Shown here one piece after another: positions 15,166-22,821 of a stretch of 51,354 nt of DNA. Source of the DNA: Paenibacillus sp. cl123 (lineage in GTDB: Bacteria > Bacillota > Bacilli > Paenibacillales > NBRC-103111). The stretch covers positions 1-51,354 of the forward strand of contig NZ_FMYY01000013.1 in assembly GCF_900101595.1 (NCBI RefSeq). The letters are read 5' to 3'. Position numbers and translations under genes: made by a program. Numbering within the stretch: position 1 is the stretch's first letter; each line of letters starts with the position of its first letter. The notes beneath the pieces are model-generated. The model had not been told where the DNA came from. It was given only the letters and a program-made list of their open reading frames with translations, and ran no database searches.

Positions 15166-16665
15166 ATGCAAACAACGCCCAACTTGGGTCTGAAAAAGCC
15201 GGAGGGCACCGATGTCGTGGACATCGCCGATCTCAACAGCAATGCCGATGTGCTTGACGCGGAGGTCGCCAAAAAAGCTTCCGCCACAGCAGACGGCCGG
15301 ATGAGCAAGGAAGACTTCGCCAAGCTGGCCGGCATCGCCGCCGGAGCGAATAATTACGTACATCCGGCAACGCACCCGGCGTCGGTGATTGTGCAGGATG
15401 CGAGCAACCGCTTCGCGACAGACGCGGAGAAAGCGGCATGGAATGCGAAGGCATCGACGGCTGTAGCCACGACGAGTGTAAACGGTCTGATGTCGGCAGC
15501 GGATAAAGGGAAGCTGGACGGCGTGGCGGCCGGAGCGAACAATTATGTGCACCCGGCAACGCACCCGGCGTCGGTGATCGCGCAGGATGCGAGCAACCGG
15601 TTTGTGACGGATGCAGAGAAGGCGGCGTGGAACGCGAAGGCGTCGACGGCTGTCGCTACGACGAGTGCGAGCGGCTTGATGTCAGCGGCGGATAAGGGGA
15701 AGTTGGACGGGGTTGCGGCCGGAGCGAACAATTACGTGCACCCGGCAACGCACCCGGCGTCGGTGATCGCGCAGGATGCAAGCAACCGGTTTGTGACGGA
15801 TACGGAGAAGGCGGCGTGGAACGGGAAGGCGTCGACGGCTGTAGCGACGACGAGTGCGAGCGGTCTGATGTCGGCGGCGGATAAGGGGAAATTGGACGGT
15901 GTGGCAGCCGGTGCCGGTACGGCTAACAGTGCGACTGATGCGGTGATCGGGAGCAGGACGGTTAATGATACTGCTGCGCCTACTTTTACCGGTACTTTGA
16001 CGACGTTGTTATCGGGCGTGATGTCTTTGCTCAAACGTATTACGGGTGAGGCGGGGGCTTTAACTGCGCCGGTGAAGAGTTTGAGGCAATTAAATGATGA
16101 AAAGTTTGATAAGGCAGGCGGTCTAATCTCAGGAGGGGTTACTCTTCAGGGTGGTGTAGCGGTTCAATCGGCTGACATGCTTATTTTCGGTCCTAACTCT
16201 ACCTACCCTAGTGGTGCGGCATCGCTTAAAGTTGGTGGGATTAGGGTGACAGACGATTATAATGAAGTGCGAGCAGAACCAGGTGTGCTATCAGCAAAAT
16301 ACGGCGTGCATACAGATGGTGGATATTGGATGGGTGGACAGCAATTAGCGTTAACTCGTGTCAATAACGGTGGACTTGAATATTGGAGCGGAAGCGGGTG
16401 GCAGGCTGTGAGTGGAGGAGTTAAAAATGTGCAACGCGGAACGGCGATAGTTCATGCAGGTAATTCTACGGACGTAACGATTACCGCAGTCAATCTTTCC
16501 AAAGCTTACTTAATTATCTCGTCAGGGGAAAAAATATTGAACTATGAAAATCCCTTTTTTGCACGTGGGGAGCTCACCTCTAGTACAAATATCCGTCTAT
16601 ATGGAATGGCTCACTCAATAGCCATCAATGTTCCTTGCCACTGGCAAGTAATAGAATATAACTGA
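15166..16665 (+). CDS. Repeat-rich tail fibre protein 2 with atypical 3' end
   Basis: The roughly 499-residue protein starts QTTPNLGLKKPEGTDVVDIA, the common N-terminus of Gram-positive tail fibres. Residues about 60-250 are three 63-residue shaft units (NYVHPATHPASVI, NRFVTDAEKAAWNAKAST, LMSAADKGKLDGVAAG) related to the shaft of fibre 1. From about 15920 the codon use changes sharply to A/T-rich codons. This part holds a VINDTAAPTFTG-like joint and a unique tip with YWMGGQQLALTRVNNGGLEYW. ATG 15166 is preferred over GTG 15157 because AGGAG at 15151-15155 is ten bases away. The AT-rich end argues for replacement of the receptor-binding tip by transfer. Confidence 0.82.
   Translation: MQTTPNLGLKKPEGTDVVDIADLNSNADVLDAEVAKKASATADGRMSKEDFAKLAGIAAGANNYVHPATHPASVIVQDASNRFATDAEKAAWNAKASTAVATTSVNGLMSAADKGKLDGVAAGANNYVHPATHPASVIAQDASNRFVTDAEKAAWNAKASTAVATTSASGLMSAADKGKLDGVAAGANNYVHPATHPASVIAQDASNRFVTDTEKAAWNGKASTAVATTSASGLMSAADKGKLDGVAAGAGTANSATDAVIGSRTVNDTAAPTFTGTLTTLLSGVMSLLKRITGEAGALTAPVKSLRQLNDEKFDKAGGLISGGVTLQGGVAVQSADMLIFGPNSTYPSGAASLKVGGIRVTDDYNEVRAEPGVLSAKYGVHTDGGYWMGGQQLALTRVNNGGLEYWSGSGWQAVSGGVKNVQRGTAIVHAGNSTDVTITAVNLSKAYLIISSGEKILNYENPFFARGELTSSTNIRLYGMAHSIAINVPCHWQVIEYN
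15343..15909 (+). repeat. Three 189-bp direct repeats inside fibre 2
   Basis: Near-identical 189-bp (63-codon) units begin near 15343, 15532 and 15721. Each encodes one NYVHPATHPASVI...KLDGVAAGA block. The protein motif is shared with the 339-bp units of fibre 1, giving sequence for recombination between the two genes. Confidence 0.88.
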
Positions 16666-16772
16666 ATGCTTAAAGTATTGGATATCCTAGACGCAATTTA
16701 TTAATGCAACGAAAATAGTATAAACTTTTTTAGATAACATGCCCGGCCGGGCCGAGCAGAAAGGACGAAGCG

Positions 16773-17069
16773 ATGTCAATAGACGAGACCAAGCAGCTTA
16801 CGGAGCAACTCACCGGAGTCCGGCTCGACCTGGCCCGGCTGGAGACGAAGCTCGACGCTATCAAGGATTTGACCAAGAAGGTCGAGGAGGTGGACGACCG
16901 GGCGAAGGAGGCGCTGCAGAGCACCCGGTCGGCTCACAAGAGGTTGGACAGCCTCAAGTCCGACGAGATCAAGGAGCTTGCCGAAAATCAGACGTGGCTG
17001 TGGCGTACGGTCATGGCTGCGCTGATCGCGGGGCTGCTTAACTTGCTGTGGAAAGGAGTCGGTTCGTAA
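16773..17069 (+). CDS. xhlA: XhlA-like haemolysin / lysis accessory protein
   Basis: The 98-residue protein has a long coiled-coil-like region (LARLETKLDAIKDLTKKVEE) and a single C-terminal membrane helix (TVMAALIAGLLNLLWKG). This is the XhlA arrangement; in PBSX XhlA works with the holin in host lysis. AGAAAGGA precedes the ATG. A lysis cassette in this position suggests that particles are released by self-lysis. The gap before it, 16666-16772, is AT-rich and shows no gene. Confidence 0.85.
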   Translation: MSIDETKQLTEQLTGVRLDLARLETKLDAIKDLTKKVEEVDDRAKEALQSTRSAHKRLDSLKSDEIKELAENQTWLWRTVMAALIAGLLNLLWKGVGS

Positions 17070-17070
17070 C

Positions 17071-17391
17071 ATGGAGCCGTCGTTTTTTACTTGGGAGGCG
17101 TTGTCCACGATGGGCGGCGCCTCTTTGCTTACTTTTTTCATCGTGCAATATACGAAGAGGCTGCTCGACCGTTTCTACGCATGGCCGACGGATTATTATG
17201 CAGTGATCGTGGCTTTCAGTGTGCTTCTGTTGGCGCAGCTGGCAAGAGGGGCGGACGGGGGAGACTGGCGGCTGTACGCATTGACGTTCGCCAACTCCTT
17301 TCTCGTCTCCGCGGCAGCAGCTCAGATGCAGAACAAGTCCCTGCATCCGCCGGGCACCTCTGAGCAGGAGACCACGGTTATAAATAGATGA
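17071..17391 (+). CDS. Putative holin
   Basis: The 106-residue protein has two to three hydrophobic segments (ASLLTFFIVQYTKRLL; YYAVIVAFSVLLLAQLARG; TFANSFLVSAAAAQ) and a hydrophilic tail. Size, membrane pattern and position between XhlA and the lysin fit a holin, which opens the membrane at a set time. AAAGGAG precedes the ATG, one base after the XhlA stop. It is not a close match to XhlB that I can recognise, so the assignment rests mostly on context. Confidence 0.7.
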   Translation: MEPSFFTWEALSTMGGASLLTFFIVQYTKRLLDRFYAWPTDYYAVIVAFSVLLLAQLARGADGGDWRLYALTFANSFLVSAAAAQMQNKSLHPPGTSEQETTVINR

Positions 17392-17518
17392 GGACTGACA
17401 AGCCTTGCTGTTCATCTATAAGCAGCAGACTCCAAGCCACGCAATCGCAGAGAATTGATATCCCATCATCCACTCATGAATTCCGCTTTCTACTCATAAC
17501 ATGAAAGGACCACCCCTC

Positions 17519-18241
17519 ATGTCCCTAACCCCTCAGGCTTTCATCGCCACTCTGGCTCCGATTGCCGTCAAGCTGCGTGCCGAGGGCTCGCCGATCTTCC
17601 CCTCCGTCCGCATCGCGCAGGCGATGCTGGAGACGGGCTGCACGCTGCACAGCTGGAATAATCTCGTCGGACTGAAGGCGGGCAGCGGTCGGCCGAACGC
17701 GTATTGGAGCGGCCGTACCGTGTCCACGAAGACGTGGGAGGTGTACGACGGGGTGCGCTATGATGGCATAGCGGCCAATTGGCGCGCTTATGATACGATC
17801 ACAGACGGCTTTCGAGATCAGGACCTGTTGTTTCAGGCTCCGCGATACGCGCGGGTCCGGCAGGCGGCCTCCCCGCATGAGCAAACGGCGATGCTGCTGG
17901 TCTGCGGTTACGCGACCGATCCGCGATATGCGGACAAGCTGAACAGTCTTATCGCGAACCACCTGCTTACCGCATACGACCGGATAAGCTCCGCATTAGG
18001 CGGAACAGACGCTATGATACCCCTAGAGCCGGACAAGGAGGAGGACGAGATGAGCCAACCGATGAAACTGGAGCCCTGGCAGTGGGAACTGCTTTATGAG
18101 GTGCTTGGCAAAGCGTACAATGAAGATCGGCTCGACTGGAGCTGGCTGCAGAAGATTAAAGACCGGACGATGACCGCCACGGAGCTGGTGTTTGTGAATA
18201 CGGTGCTCGACGGTCGTCTGGACCGCAAGCTGGACGTATAG
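17519..18241 (+). CDS. Lysin: glucosaminidase-domain (GH73-type) endolysin
   Basis: The 240-residue protein begins with a GH73-type glucosaminidase domain: TPQAFIATLAPIAVKLRAEG, RIAQAMLETGC (the Glu is the likely catalytic acid), WNNLVGLKAG, WRAYDTITDGFRDQDLLF and GYATDPRYADKL. Such enzymes cut between N-acetylglucosamine and N-acetylmuramic acid. The last 60 residues (PMKLEPWQWELLYEVLGKAY ...) form a separate small helical domain, possibly for wall binding. There is no signal peptide, as expected for a holin-dependent lysin. ATG 17519 with AAAGGA at 17504-17509 is preferred over ATG 17501. It is the last gene of the tail module; PBSX uses an amidase here instead. Confidence 0.82.
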   Translation: MSLTPQAFIATLAPIAVKLRAEGSPIFPSVRIAQAMLETGCTLHSWNNLVGLKAGSGRPNAYWSGRTVSTKTWEVYDGVRYDGIAANWRAYDTITDGFRDQDLLFQAPRYARVRQAASPHEQTAMLLVCGYATDPRYADKLNSLIANHLLTAYDRISSALGGTDAMIPLEPDKEEDEMSQPMKLEPWQWELLYEVLGKAYNEDRLDWSWLQKIKDRTMTATELVFVNTVLDGRLDRKLDV

Positions 18242-18332
18242 CCGATATAGAAAAAAGGGAATCCGTCCCCGGCGTAGAATACTATGTTCAACCCCAAGCA
18301 GGTATCGCAAACAGGAGGGAGAGCAGTTAGTC

Positions 18333-19244
18333 ATGAAATCGGTTACGGTACAGGATCTGGTCCAGCGCTTCTCTTTGGAGGTGCTTGCCGGGAGTGAGCA
18401 TCTGCATTCAGTGATTCCTAAGCCGCGGGCGAACCGTCCGGGGTTGGAATTTGTCGGATACTTCGATTTTTTCCCGGATGCGCATGTGCAGGTGCTCGGC
18501 AGCAAGGAGATTAATTACCTGCACAAGCTTAGTGAGGATGAGAGGAATCTGCATATCGGCAATATTGTAAAATACCATCCGCCTTGCTTTGTCGTGACCC
18601 GCAATCTGGACGGGCTCACGTATCTCAAGAAGCATTGCGAGGAAGAGGGCATCCCGCTGCTCCGCACGCCGATGCCGACGGCCCGCTGCGTCGAGCTGAT
18701 CGACAGTTATCTGGCCAAGGCGCTCGCGCCGGAGATGGCGGTACATGGCGTCTGCGTCAATGTATCCGGCATCGGCATCCTGCTGCGCGGCAAGTCCGGC
18801 GTCGGCAAAAGCGAGACGGCGCATACCTTGATCCGCCGCGGACATCGCCTGGTAGCGGACGATATCGTCGTGCTGAAGAAGATCGGGCCGGAGACGATAC
18901 TCGGCACGCACAGCGGTAAGACGAAGGAGTTTCTCGCCCTACGCAGCATCGGGCTGGTGAACGTCTCCCGGCTGTACGGCCGGAGCGCCTTCCAGGATGA
19001 GACGCGGATCGTGCTGGATATTGAGCTGTGCAAATGGCAGGAAAATGCGCTCAACAATGAGCTGGAACTGGAGCCGAAATTTACGGAATATATGGATATT
19101 AAGATCCCGCATATGCAAATTCAGCTGCAGCCGGGCCGCGATGTAGCCGGACTGGTGGAAGCGGCTGCGAACAACTGGTACCTGCGTCAGCAGGGCTACA
19201 GCGCTGCCGAGGACTTTATGAAGCGGCTGCAGAGTGACGACTAA
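18333..19244 (+). CDS. HPr kinase/phosphorylase paralogue with altered signature
   Basis: The 303-residue protein is full length for HprK. It has the N-terminal domain, His138 in AVHGVCVNV, a Walker A GKSGVGKS at 153-160, RGHRLVADD with the acidic pair, and a C-terminal QPGRDVAGLVEAAANNW. HprK phosphorylates Ser46 of HPr with ATP and reverses this with phosphate, driving carbon catabolite control. The family signature, usually EIRGLGI, reads ALRSIGL here (A202 replaces Glu, Ser replaces Gly), and the usual Asp of GDSG is Lys. This suggests a divergent second copy with changed activity, rather than the main HprK, which in Bacilli normally precedes lgt. It has a good ribosome site and follows the lysin by 91 bases. 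Confidence 0.8.
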   Translation: MKSVTVQDLVQRFSLEVLAGSEHLHSVIPKPRANRPGLEFVGYFDFFPDAHVQVLGSKEINYLHKLSEDERNLHIGNIVKYHPPCFVVTRNLDGLTYLKKHCEEEGIPLLRTPMPTARCVELIDSYLAKALAPEMAVHGVCVNVSGIGILLRGKSGVGKSETAHTLIRRGHRLVADDIVVLKKIGPETILGTHSGKTKEFLALRSIGLVNVSRLYGRSAFQDETRIVLDIELCKWQENALNNELELEPKFTEYMDIKIPHMQIQLQPGRDVAGLVEAAANNWYLRQQGYSAAEDFMKRLQSDD

Positions 19245-19291
19245 GGCCGGGGCCACACATGCGGGTAACCGGTGGGGGGAACGAAGCCATT

Positions 19292-19834
19292 ATGCGTACA
19301 ACTGAAATCATGGTGGAAGGCGTATATATCGCAGACACGCCTTCCACATTTATCACCCGCCGGGTCGGGGAGATCGACATCAAGCTCGGCGGGATACCTG
19401 GAGACCGCCATTTCGGACTGCTCCGCAAGGCGGACAGCCGTCAGCGCATTTACCCGCGAGGAACGATGATCGCGAACCGCCGGCAGATCAGCATCGTATC
19501 TGTGGAAGAATGCACGCTGATCGCAGAAAAGTTGGGCATCCCCGAGGTATGTCCCGAATGGCTCGGGGCTAACGTGCTGGTATCCGGCCTCGAAGGATTC
19601 ACCTTGCTCCCCCAGGGAGTCAGGCTAATCGTGCCTGGGCGGGTGGGCTTGATCTGCGAGGGAGAGAATCTACCCTGCAAAGGCCCGGGCGATGTGATCG
19701 AGCAGGAGAGCGGCATCGTGGGAACAGGGTCCCGGTTCGTTCGGGCGGCCAAGCAGTGCCGCGGCATTGTCTGCTCAGTAGAGCAAGAAGGGTTACTTTA
19801 TGCCGGGGATAAGCTGACGGTTGTTTATCCTTAG
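19292..19834 (+). CDS. MOSC-domain protein
   Basis: The 180-residue protein has MOSC features: GIPGDRHFG near residue 33, NRRQISIVSVEE, the WLGANVLVSGLEG segment and a Cys-containing LICEGENLPCKGPG near residue 125. MOSC proteins are molybdenum-cofactor or sulfur-transfer related. I cannot name a substrate. ATG 19292 is preferred because the sequence reads MRTTEIMVEGVYIADTPSTF; ATG 19259 is possible. An 11-bp inverted repeat lies in the gene at 19313-19323/19337-19347. No partner gene for cofactor synthesis is nearby. Confidence 0.75.
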   Translation: MRTTEIMVEGVYIADTPSTFITRRVGEIDIKLGGIPGDRHFGLLRKADSRQRIYPRGTMIANRRQISIVSVEECTLIAEKLGIPEVCPEWLGANVLVSGLEGFTLLPQGVRLIVPGRVGLICEGENLPCKGPGDVIEQESGIVGTGSRFVRAAKQCRGIVCSVEQEGLLYAGDKLTVVYP

Positions 19835-19921
19835 CACAGGCTGCTCAGGAGCTCCCCAAGCTTCTCGCGGCCAGAAACGGGAGGCTTTACTGGTAAGAAG
19901 CCGTCCCGGTCTGTGTCTGAT

Positions 19922-19939
19922 TTGTGATTTATTTCACTT
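19922..19939 (+). promoter_or_regulatory. Rex-like operator 1 upstream of nox
   Basis: TTGTGATTTATTTCACTT matches the Rex consensus TTGTGAANNNNTTCACAA except at positions 7, 17 and 18. It also fits TGTGA-N6-TCAC of the CRP/FNR family. Confidence 0.5.
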
Positions 19940-19989
19940 GCCTATTGCTTTCAAAGACCAATTAGCTTATAGTGAACTCATCGGAAACA

Positions 19990-20007
19990 TTGTGATTTAT
20001 TTCACTA
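19990..20007 (+). promoter_or_regulatory. Rex-like operator 2 upstream of nox
   Basis: TTGTGATTTATTTCACTA repeats the core of operator 1 with two mismatches to the Rex consensus (positions 7 and 17). It lies 68 bases downstream of operator 1. Confidence 0.55.
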
Positions 20008-20018
20008 ACAATGAGCTT

Positions 20019-20174
20019 GTCACTTGCTAATGGTTACTAATCTGTCGTTTACTACCGTGCCACATGCTAATCGGTCATTTACTAACTGGTCATATGCTAA
20101 TCTCGCCCTTGCGAACTTACCACTAGCGAACTAGCGAACCTTTCACTTGCAAACCTGTACTAGCTACCCTGCAG
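20019..20174. repeat. Degenerate 15-bp tandem array in the nox leader
   Basis: Units such as GTCATTTACTAACTG, GTCATATGCTAATCT and ACCACTAGCGAACTA keep exact 15-bp register from 20044 to 20133 and continue with less order on both sides. The array fills the space between Rex-like sites 2 and 3. The whole gap 19835-20291 holds this array and the three operators and no gene that I can support. Confidence 0.65.
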
Positions 20175-20180
20175 GCTAAT

Positions 20181-20198
20181 TAGTGAAAATTTTCACAA
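20181..20198 (+). promoter_or_regulatory. Rex-like operator 3, nearest to nox
   Basis: TAGTGAAAATTTTCACAA matches the Rex consensus at every fixed position except position 2. It sits 94 bases before the nox start, where a repressor would overlap the promoter. Confidence 0.65.
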
Positions 20199-20291
20199 AA
20201 ATTAATTTTGCTGCATTTCAGCAGGTCTGATCGCTAGGATTTGCTCCTGAAGTGATATGACTAGTTTCAATTTTAAAGGAGGTCATCGATT

Positions 20292-21692
20292 ATGAAAGTC
20301 ATCGTAATTGGCTGCACCCATGCAGGAACCGCCGCTACTATCCAAATTGCCAAGCGTCATCCGGACGCAGAAATTACAGTATACGAGCGCAACGATAATA
20401 TATCCTTTTTGTCGTGCGGCATAGCGCTGCATGTCGGAGGCGTGGTCCGTAACGCGGAGGAGCTTTTCTACGCACATCCGGATAATCTGTCGGAGCTGGG
20501 CGTGAACACGCGGATGCGGCATGAGGTGCTGGCGGTCGACACGGAACGCCGAACCGTAACCGTCCGTAACCTGGAGACGGGCGAAACGCTGCAGGATACG
20601 TATGATAAGCTGGTCATGACGACCGGATCGTGGCCTGTCGTGCCGAAGCTGCCGGGTATGGAGCTGGACCATGTGATGCTGTGCAAAAATTATGCGCACG
20701 CCCAGGCTATTATCGAGAAAGCGGCGTTAGCCGAGCGGATCGCCGTTGTCGGCGCCGGCTATATCGGCGTTGAGCTGGCCGAAGCCTTCCGCCAGTTGAA
20801 CAAGCGAGTGACGCTGTTCGATAACACGCCGCGCGTGATGTATAAGTATCTGGATCAAGCCTTCACGGATATCGTCGAAGCCGATATGGTGGAACACGGG
20901 ATTGAGCTGGCGCTTGGTCAGACCGTGCAGGAGCTTCGGGGCAAGGATGGCAAGGTGACCGGGGTAGTAACGACAGCCGGTGAATATGACGCGGATCTTG
21001 TAATTATGTGCATCGGTTTCCGTCCCAATACCGGGCTGCTGCAGGATCAGGTGAAGATGCTGCCGAACGGAGCGATCATCGTGGACGAATACATGCGCAC
21101 AAGCAGCCCGGATGTGTACGCAGCAGGCGACAGCTGCGCCGTCCGCTTTAACCCGACGGGCGAAGCTGCCTACATCCCGCTTGCAACCAATGCGGTGCGT
21201 ATGGGAACGCTTGTCGCGATGAATCTGAAGGAGCCTCGGGTGACATACAAAGGCACGCAGGGAACCTCGGGCATCCGAATATTCGATCTGAATGTCGCGT
21301 CGACCGGACTGACGGAGCAAGCCGCCAAGGATGCGGGGCTAGCTGTCAGATCCACGGTGGTAACGGACAACGATCGTCCGGAGTTTATGCCGACTTATGA
21401 ACAAGCGCTGCTCAAGCTCGTCTATGAAGCGGAAAGCGGCAGACTGGTGGGCGCCCAAGTCCTGTCGAAGGCCGATCTGACCCAGTCCGTCAATACGCTA
21501 TCGGTATGTATCCAGAACCGGATGACTGTAGAGGAGCTGGGCTTCGTCGATTTCTTCTTCCAGCCTCACTACAATAAGCCTTGGAATCTGCTGAATCAGG
21601 CGGGACTGCAGGCCCAGGCAGATCTGGAGGCGTGGGCGGCGCGCGGCGGCTTGAACAAAATCGGATGGAGCGCAGCCGCTGATACAGCCTAA
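20292..21692 (+). CDS. nox: NADH oxidase, probably water-forming
   Basis: The 466-residue flavoprotein has an N-terminal FAD fold (KVIVIGCTHAGTAATIQIAK), the active-site Cys42 in SFLSCGIAL, a second Rossmann motif for NADH (RIAVVGAGYIGVELAEAF) and the C-terminal FAD motif SPDVYAAGDSC. Cys42 in this setting is the redox centre of NADH oxidases that reduce oxygen to water; CoA-disulfide reductases are close relatives and cannot be excluded. The enzyme would regenerate NAD+. The ATG has AAAGGAGG upstream. Three Rex-like operators precede it; Rex senses NADH/NAD+ and commonly controls such genes. It is transcribed alone and ends at a bidirectional hairpin. Confidence 0.85.
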   Translation: MKVIVIGCTHAGTAATIQIAKRHPDAEITVYERNDNISFLSCGIALHVGGVVRNAEELFYAHPDNLSELGVNTRMRHEVLAVDTERRTVTVRNLETGETLQDTYDKLVMTTGSWPVVPKLPGMELDHVMLCKNYAHAQAIIEKAALAERIAVVGAGYIGVELAEAFRQLNKRVTLFDNTPRVMYKYLDQAFTDIVEADMVEHGIELALGQTVQELRGKDGKVTGVVTTAGEYDADLVIMCIGFRPNTGLLQDQVKMLPNGAIIVDEYMRTSSPDVYAAGDSCAVRFNPTGEAAYIPLATNAVRMGTLVAMNLKEPRVTYKGTQGTSGIRIFDLNVASTGLTEQAAKDAGLAVRSTVVTDNDRPEFMPTYEQALLKLVYEAESGRLVGAQVLSKADLTQSVNTLSVCIQNRMTVEELGFVDFFFQPHYNKPWNLLNQAGLQAQADLEAWAARGGLNKIGWSAAADTA

Positions 21693-21721
21693 AACACAGC
21701 ACCCTACTGGTTAGTACAAGC

Positions 21722-21775
21722 ACCCGGACGGCCAAAAGCCGCGGACAGCCGTCCGCGGCTTTTGGCCGTCCGGGT
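21722..21775. terminator. Bidirectional hairpin terminator between nox and araC-type gene
   Basis: A perfect 25-bp stem (21722-21746 with 21751-21775) closes a 4-base loop. The inner part has an A-run on the left arm and a T-run on the right, so it can end transcription from both convergent genes. Confidence 0.8.
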
Positions 21776-21868
21776 CAGGCTCCGCTCGTATCCGGCCAGG
21801 CCCCATCCGCATCCGGAGAGCTCCGCCGCGCCAACTAACAGCTGCAATGTTCTATCACCCCACGGCCT

Positions 21869-22705
21869 CTACTTGCCGAACAGCGTCCTGTATTCGGACG
21901 GCCTCATGCCCTCCGTCTCCAGAAACCGCTTGTTGAAATAGCTGGTGTTCGGATAGCCGGCATCTGCGGCGATGTCGCGGATCGTAGACTCGGTGCGCTC
22001 GATCAGCCACTGCTTCGCTTTCTGCATGCGGCACAGGGTGACGAAGTCCATCGGCGTCATATGCATGATTTTACGGAAAAGCCTGCAGAAGTAGTGAGGG
22101 CTGATACCTGCCCGCTCGGCCCATTCCTCCAGAATGAAAGGAGCGCAGGCTTCATTCTGCAGCAAAGGAAGCAGCTCGGCGATGCGCTCGGCTGCATGAT
22201 TCCTTTTGCCCGAGGAAAGCGGCTCGGCCTGCTGGATAAATTCCATGATGACGGCATAGGTCAGCATGGAGAGCGTGGTCGGATACAGCAGCCGGTGCTC
22301 CACGGCTTCATCCAGCAGCGCCATATGCGCCCTCTCCCATGCGGCAGGCTGGCGAAGCGTCCACAGCTTCGAGCGGTGAAGCCGGTGTACGGTCAGAAAC
22401 TCCTGCAGCTGATGACCGTAGAAATGCACCCAACGAATATCCCACGGCTCCTCCCCGCTGGTATAGTAGGTCTGCTGCTGCAGAGGAAAGTACAGCACGG
22501 CATCGCCCCGCTGCAGCATATAGGACTGCCCGTCAATTTCGACGAATCCCTTGCCGGAGGCGACGTAGTGAATATTGAAATTGTTCAGTGTTCCAGCTGG
22601 CCGGTATACCCAGTGATCGGTCTCATCCTTGTAATGCCCCACAGATTCGGGAAAGCAGAAGAAGGGCTGGTGATCCATCATGGGAAACACAAACTGTCTG
22701 CGCAT
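21869..22705 (-). CDS. AraC-family transcriptional regulator
   Basis: The 278-residue protein has an N-terminal cupin sensing domain (VASGKGFVEIDGQSYMLQRG, DAVLYFP) and a C-terminal double helix-turn-helix (PFILEEWAERAGISPHYFCR; TIRDIAADAGYPNTSYFNKR; GMRPSEYRTLFG). The size is standard for sugar-responsive AraC regulators. It is divergent from the Gfo/Idh plus aldo/keto reductase pair, 116 bases away, and most likely controls that pair. The inducer is unknown. An AAAGGAG precedes its ATG on the minus strand. Confidence 0.85.
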   Translation of the reverse strand: MRRQFVFPMMDHQPFFCFPESVGHYKDETDHWVYRPAGTLNNFNIHYVASGKGFVEIDGQSYMLQRGDAVLYFPLQQQTYYTSGEEPWDIRWVHFYGHQLQEFLTVHRLHRSKLWTLRQPAAWERAHMALLDEAVEHRLLYPTTLSMLTYAVIMEFIQQAEPLSSGKRNHAAERIAELLPLLQNEACAPFILEEWAERAGISPHYFCRLFRKIMHMTPMDFVTLCRMQKAKQWLIERTESTIRDIAADAGYPNTSYFNKRFLETEGMRPSEYRTLFGK

Positions 22706-22821
22706 CAGAGACTCCTTTGAAATGTCAATATGGTGTTATCGCATTGCAACATGTTCATATTTTCATTTTAGTTGAACGCTTTTATACTGGCAATATGGTA
22801 CTAGAACAATGAGGAGGATGA

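Noticed and set aside
3963..18241. Extracellular contractile injection system or type VI secretion
   Set aside because: No AAA+ ATPase, tube-cap, effector or membrane-complex gene is present, and the baseplate genes plus holin-lysin cassette match PBSX-type phage tails.
3963..18241. Complete or recently decayed prophage
   Set aside because: Tail and lysis genes are intact with tight overlaps, yet no head, packaging, integration or repressor gene or remnant is seen on either side.
19922..20007. CRP/FNR-type sites rather than Rex sites
   Set aside because: The cores fit TGTGA-N6-TCAC too, but the third site and the NADH-oxidase context fit Rex better; not fully excluded.
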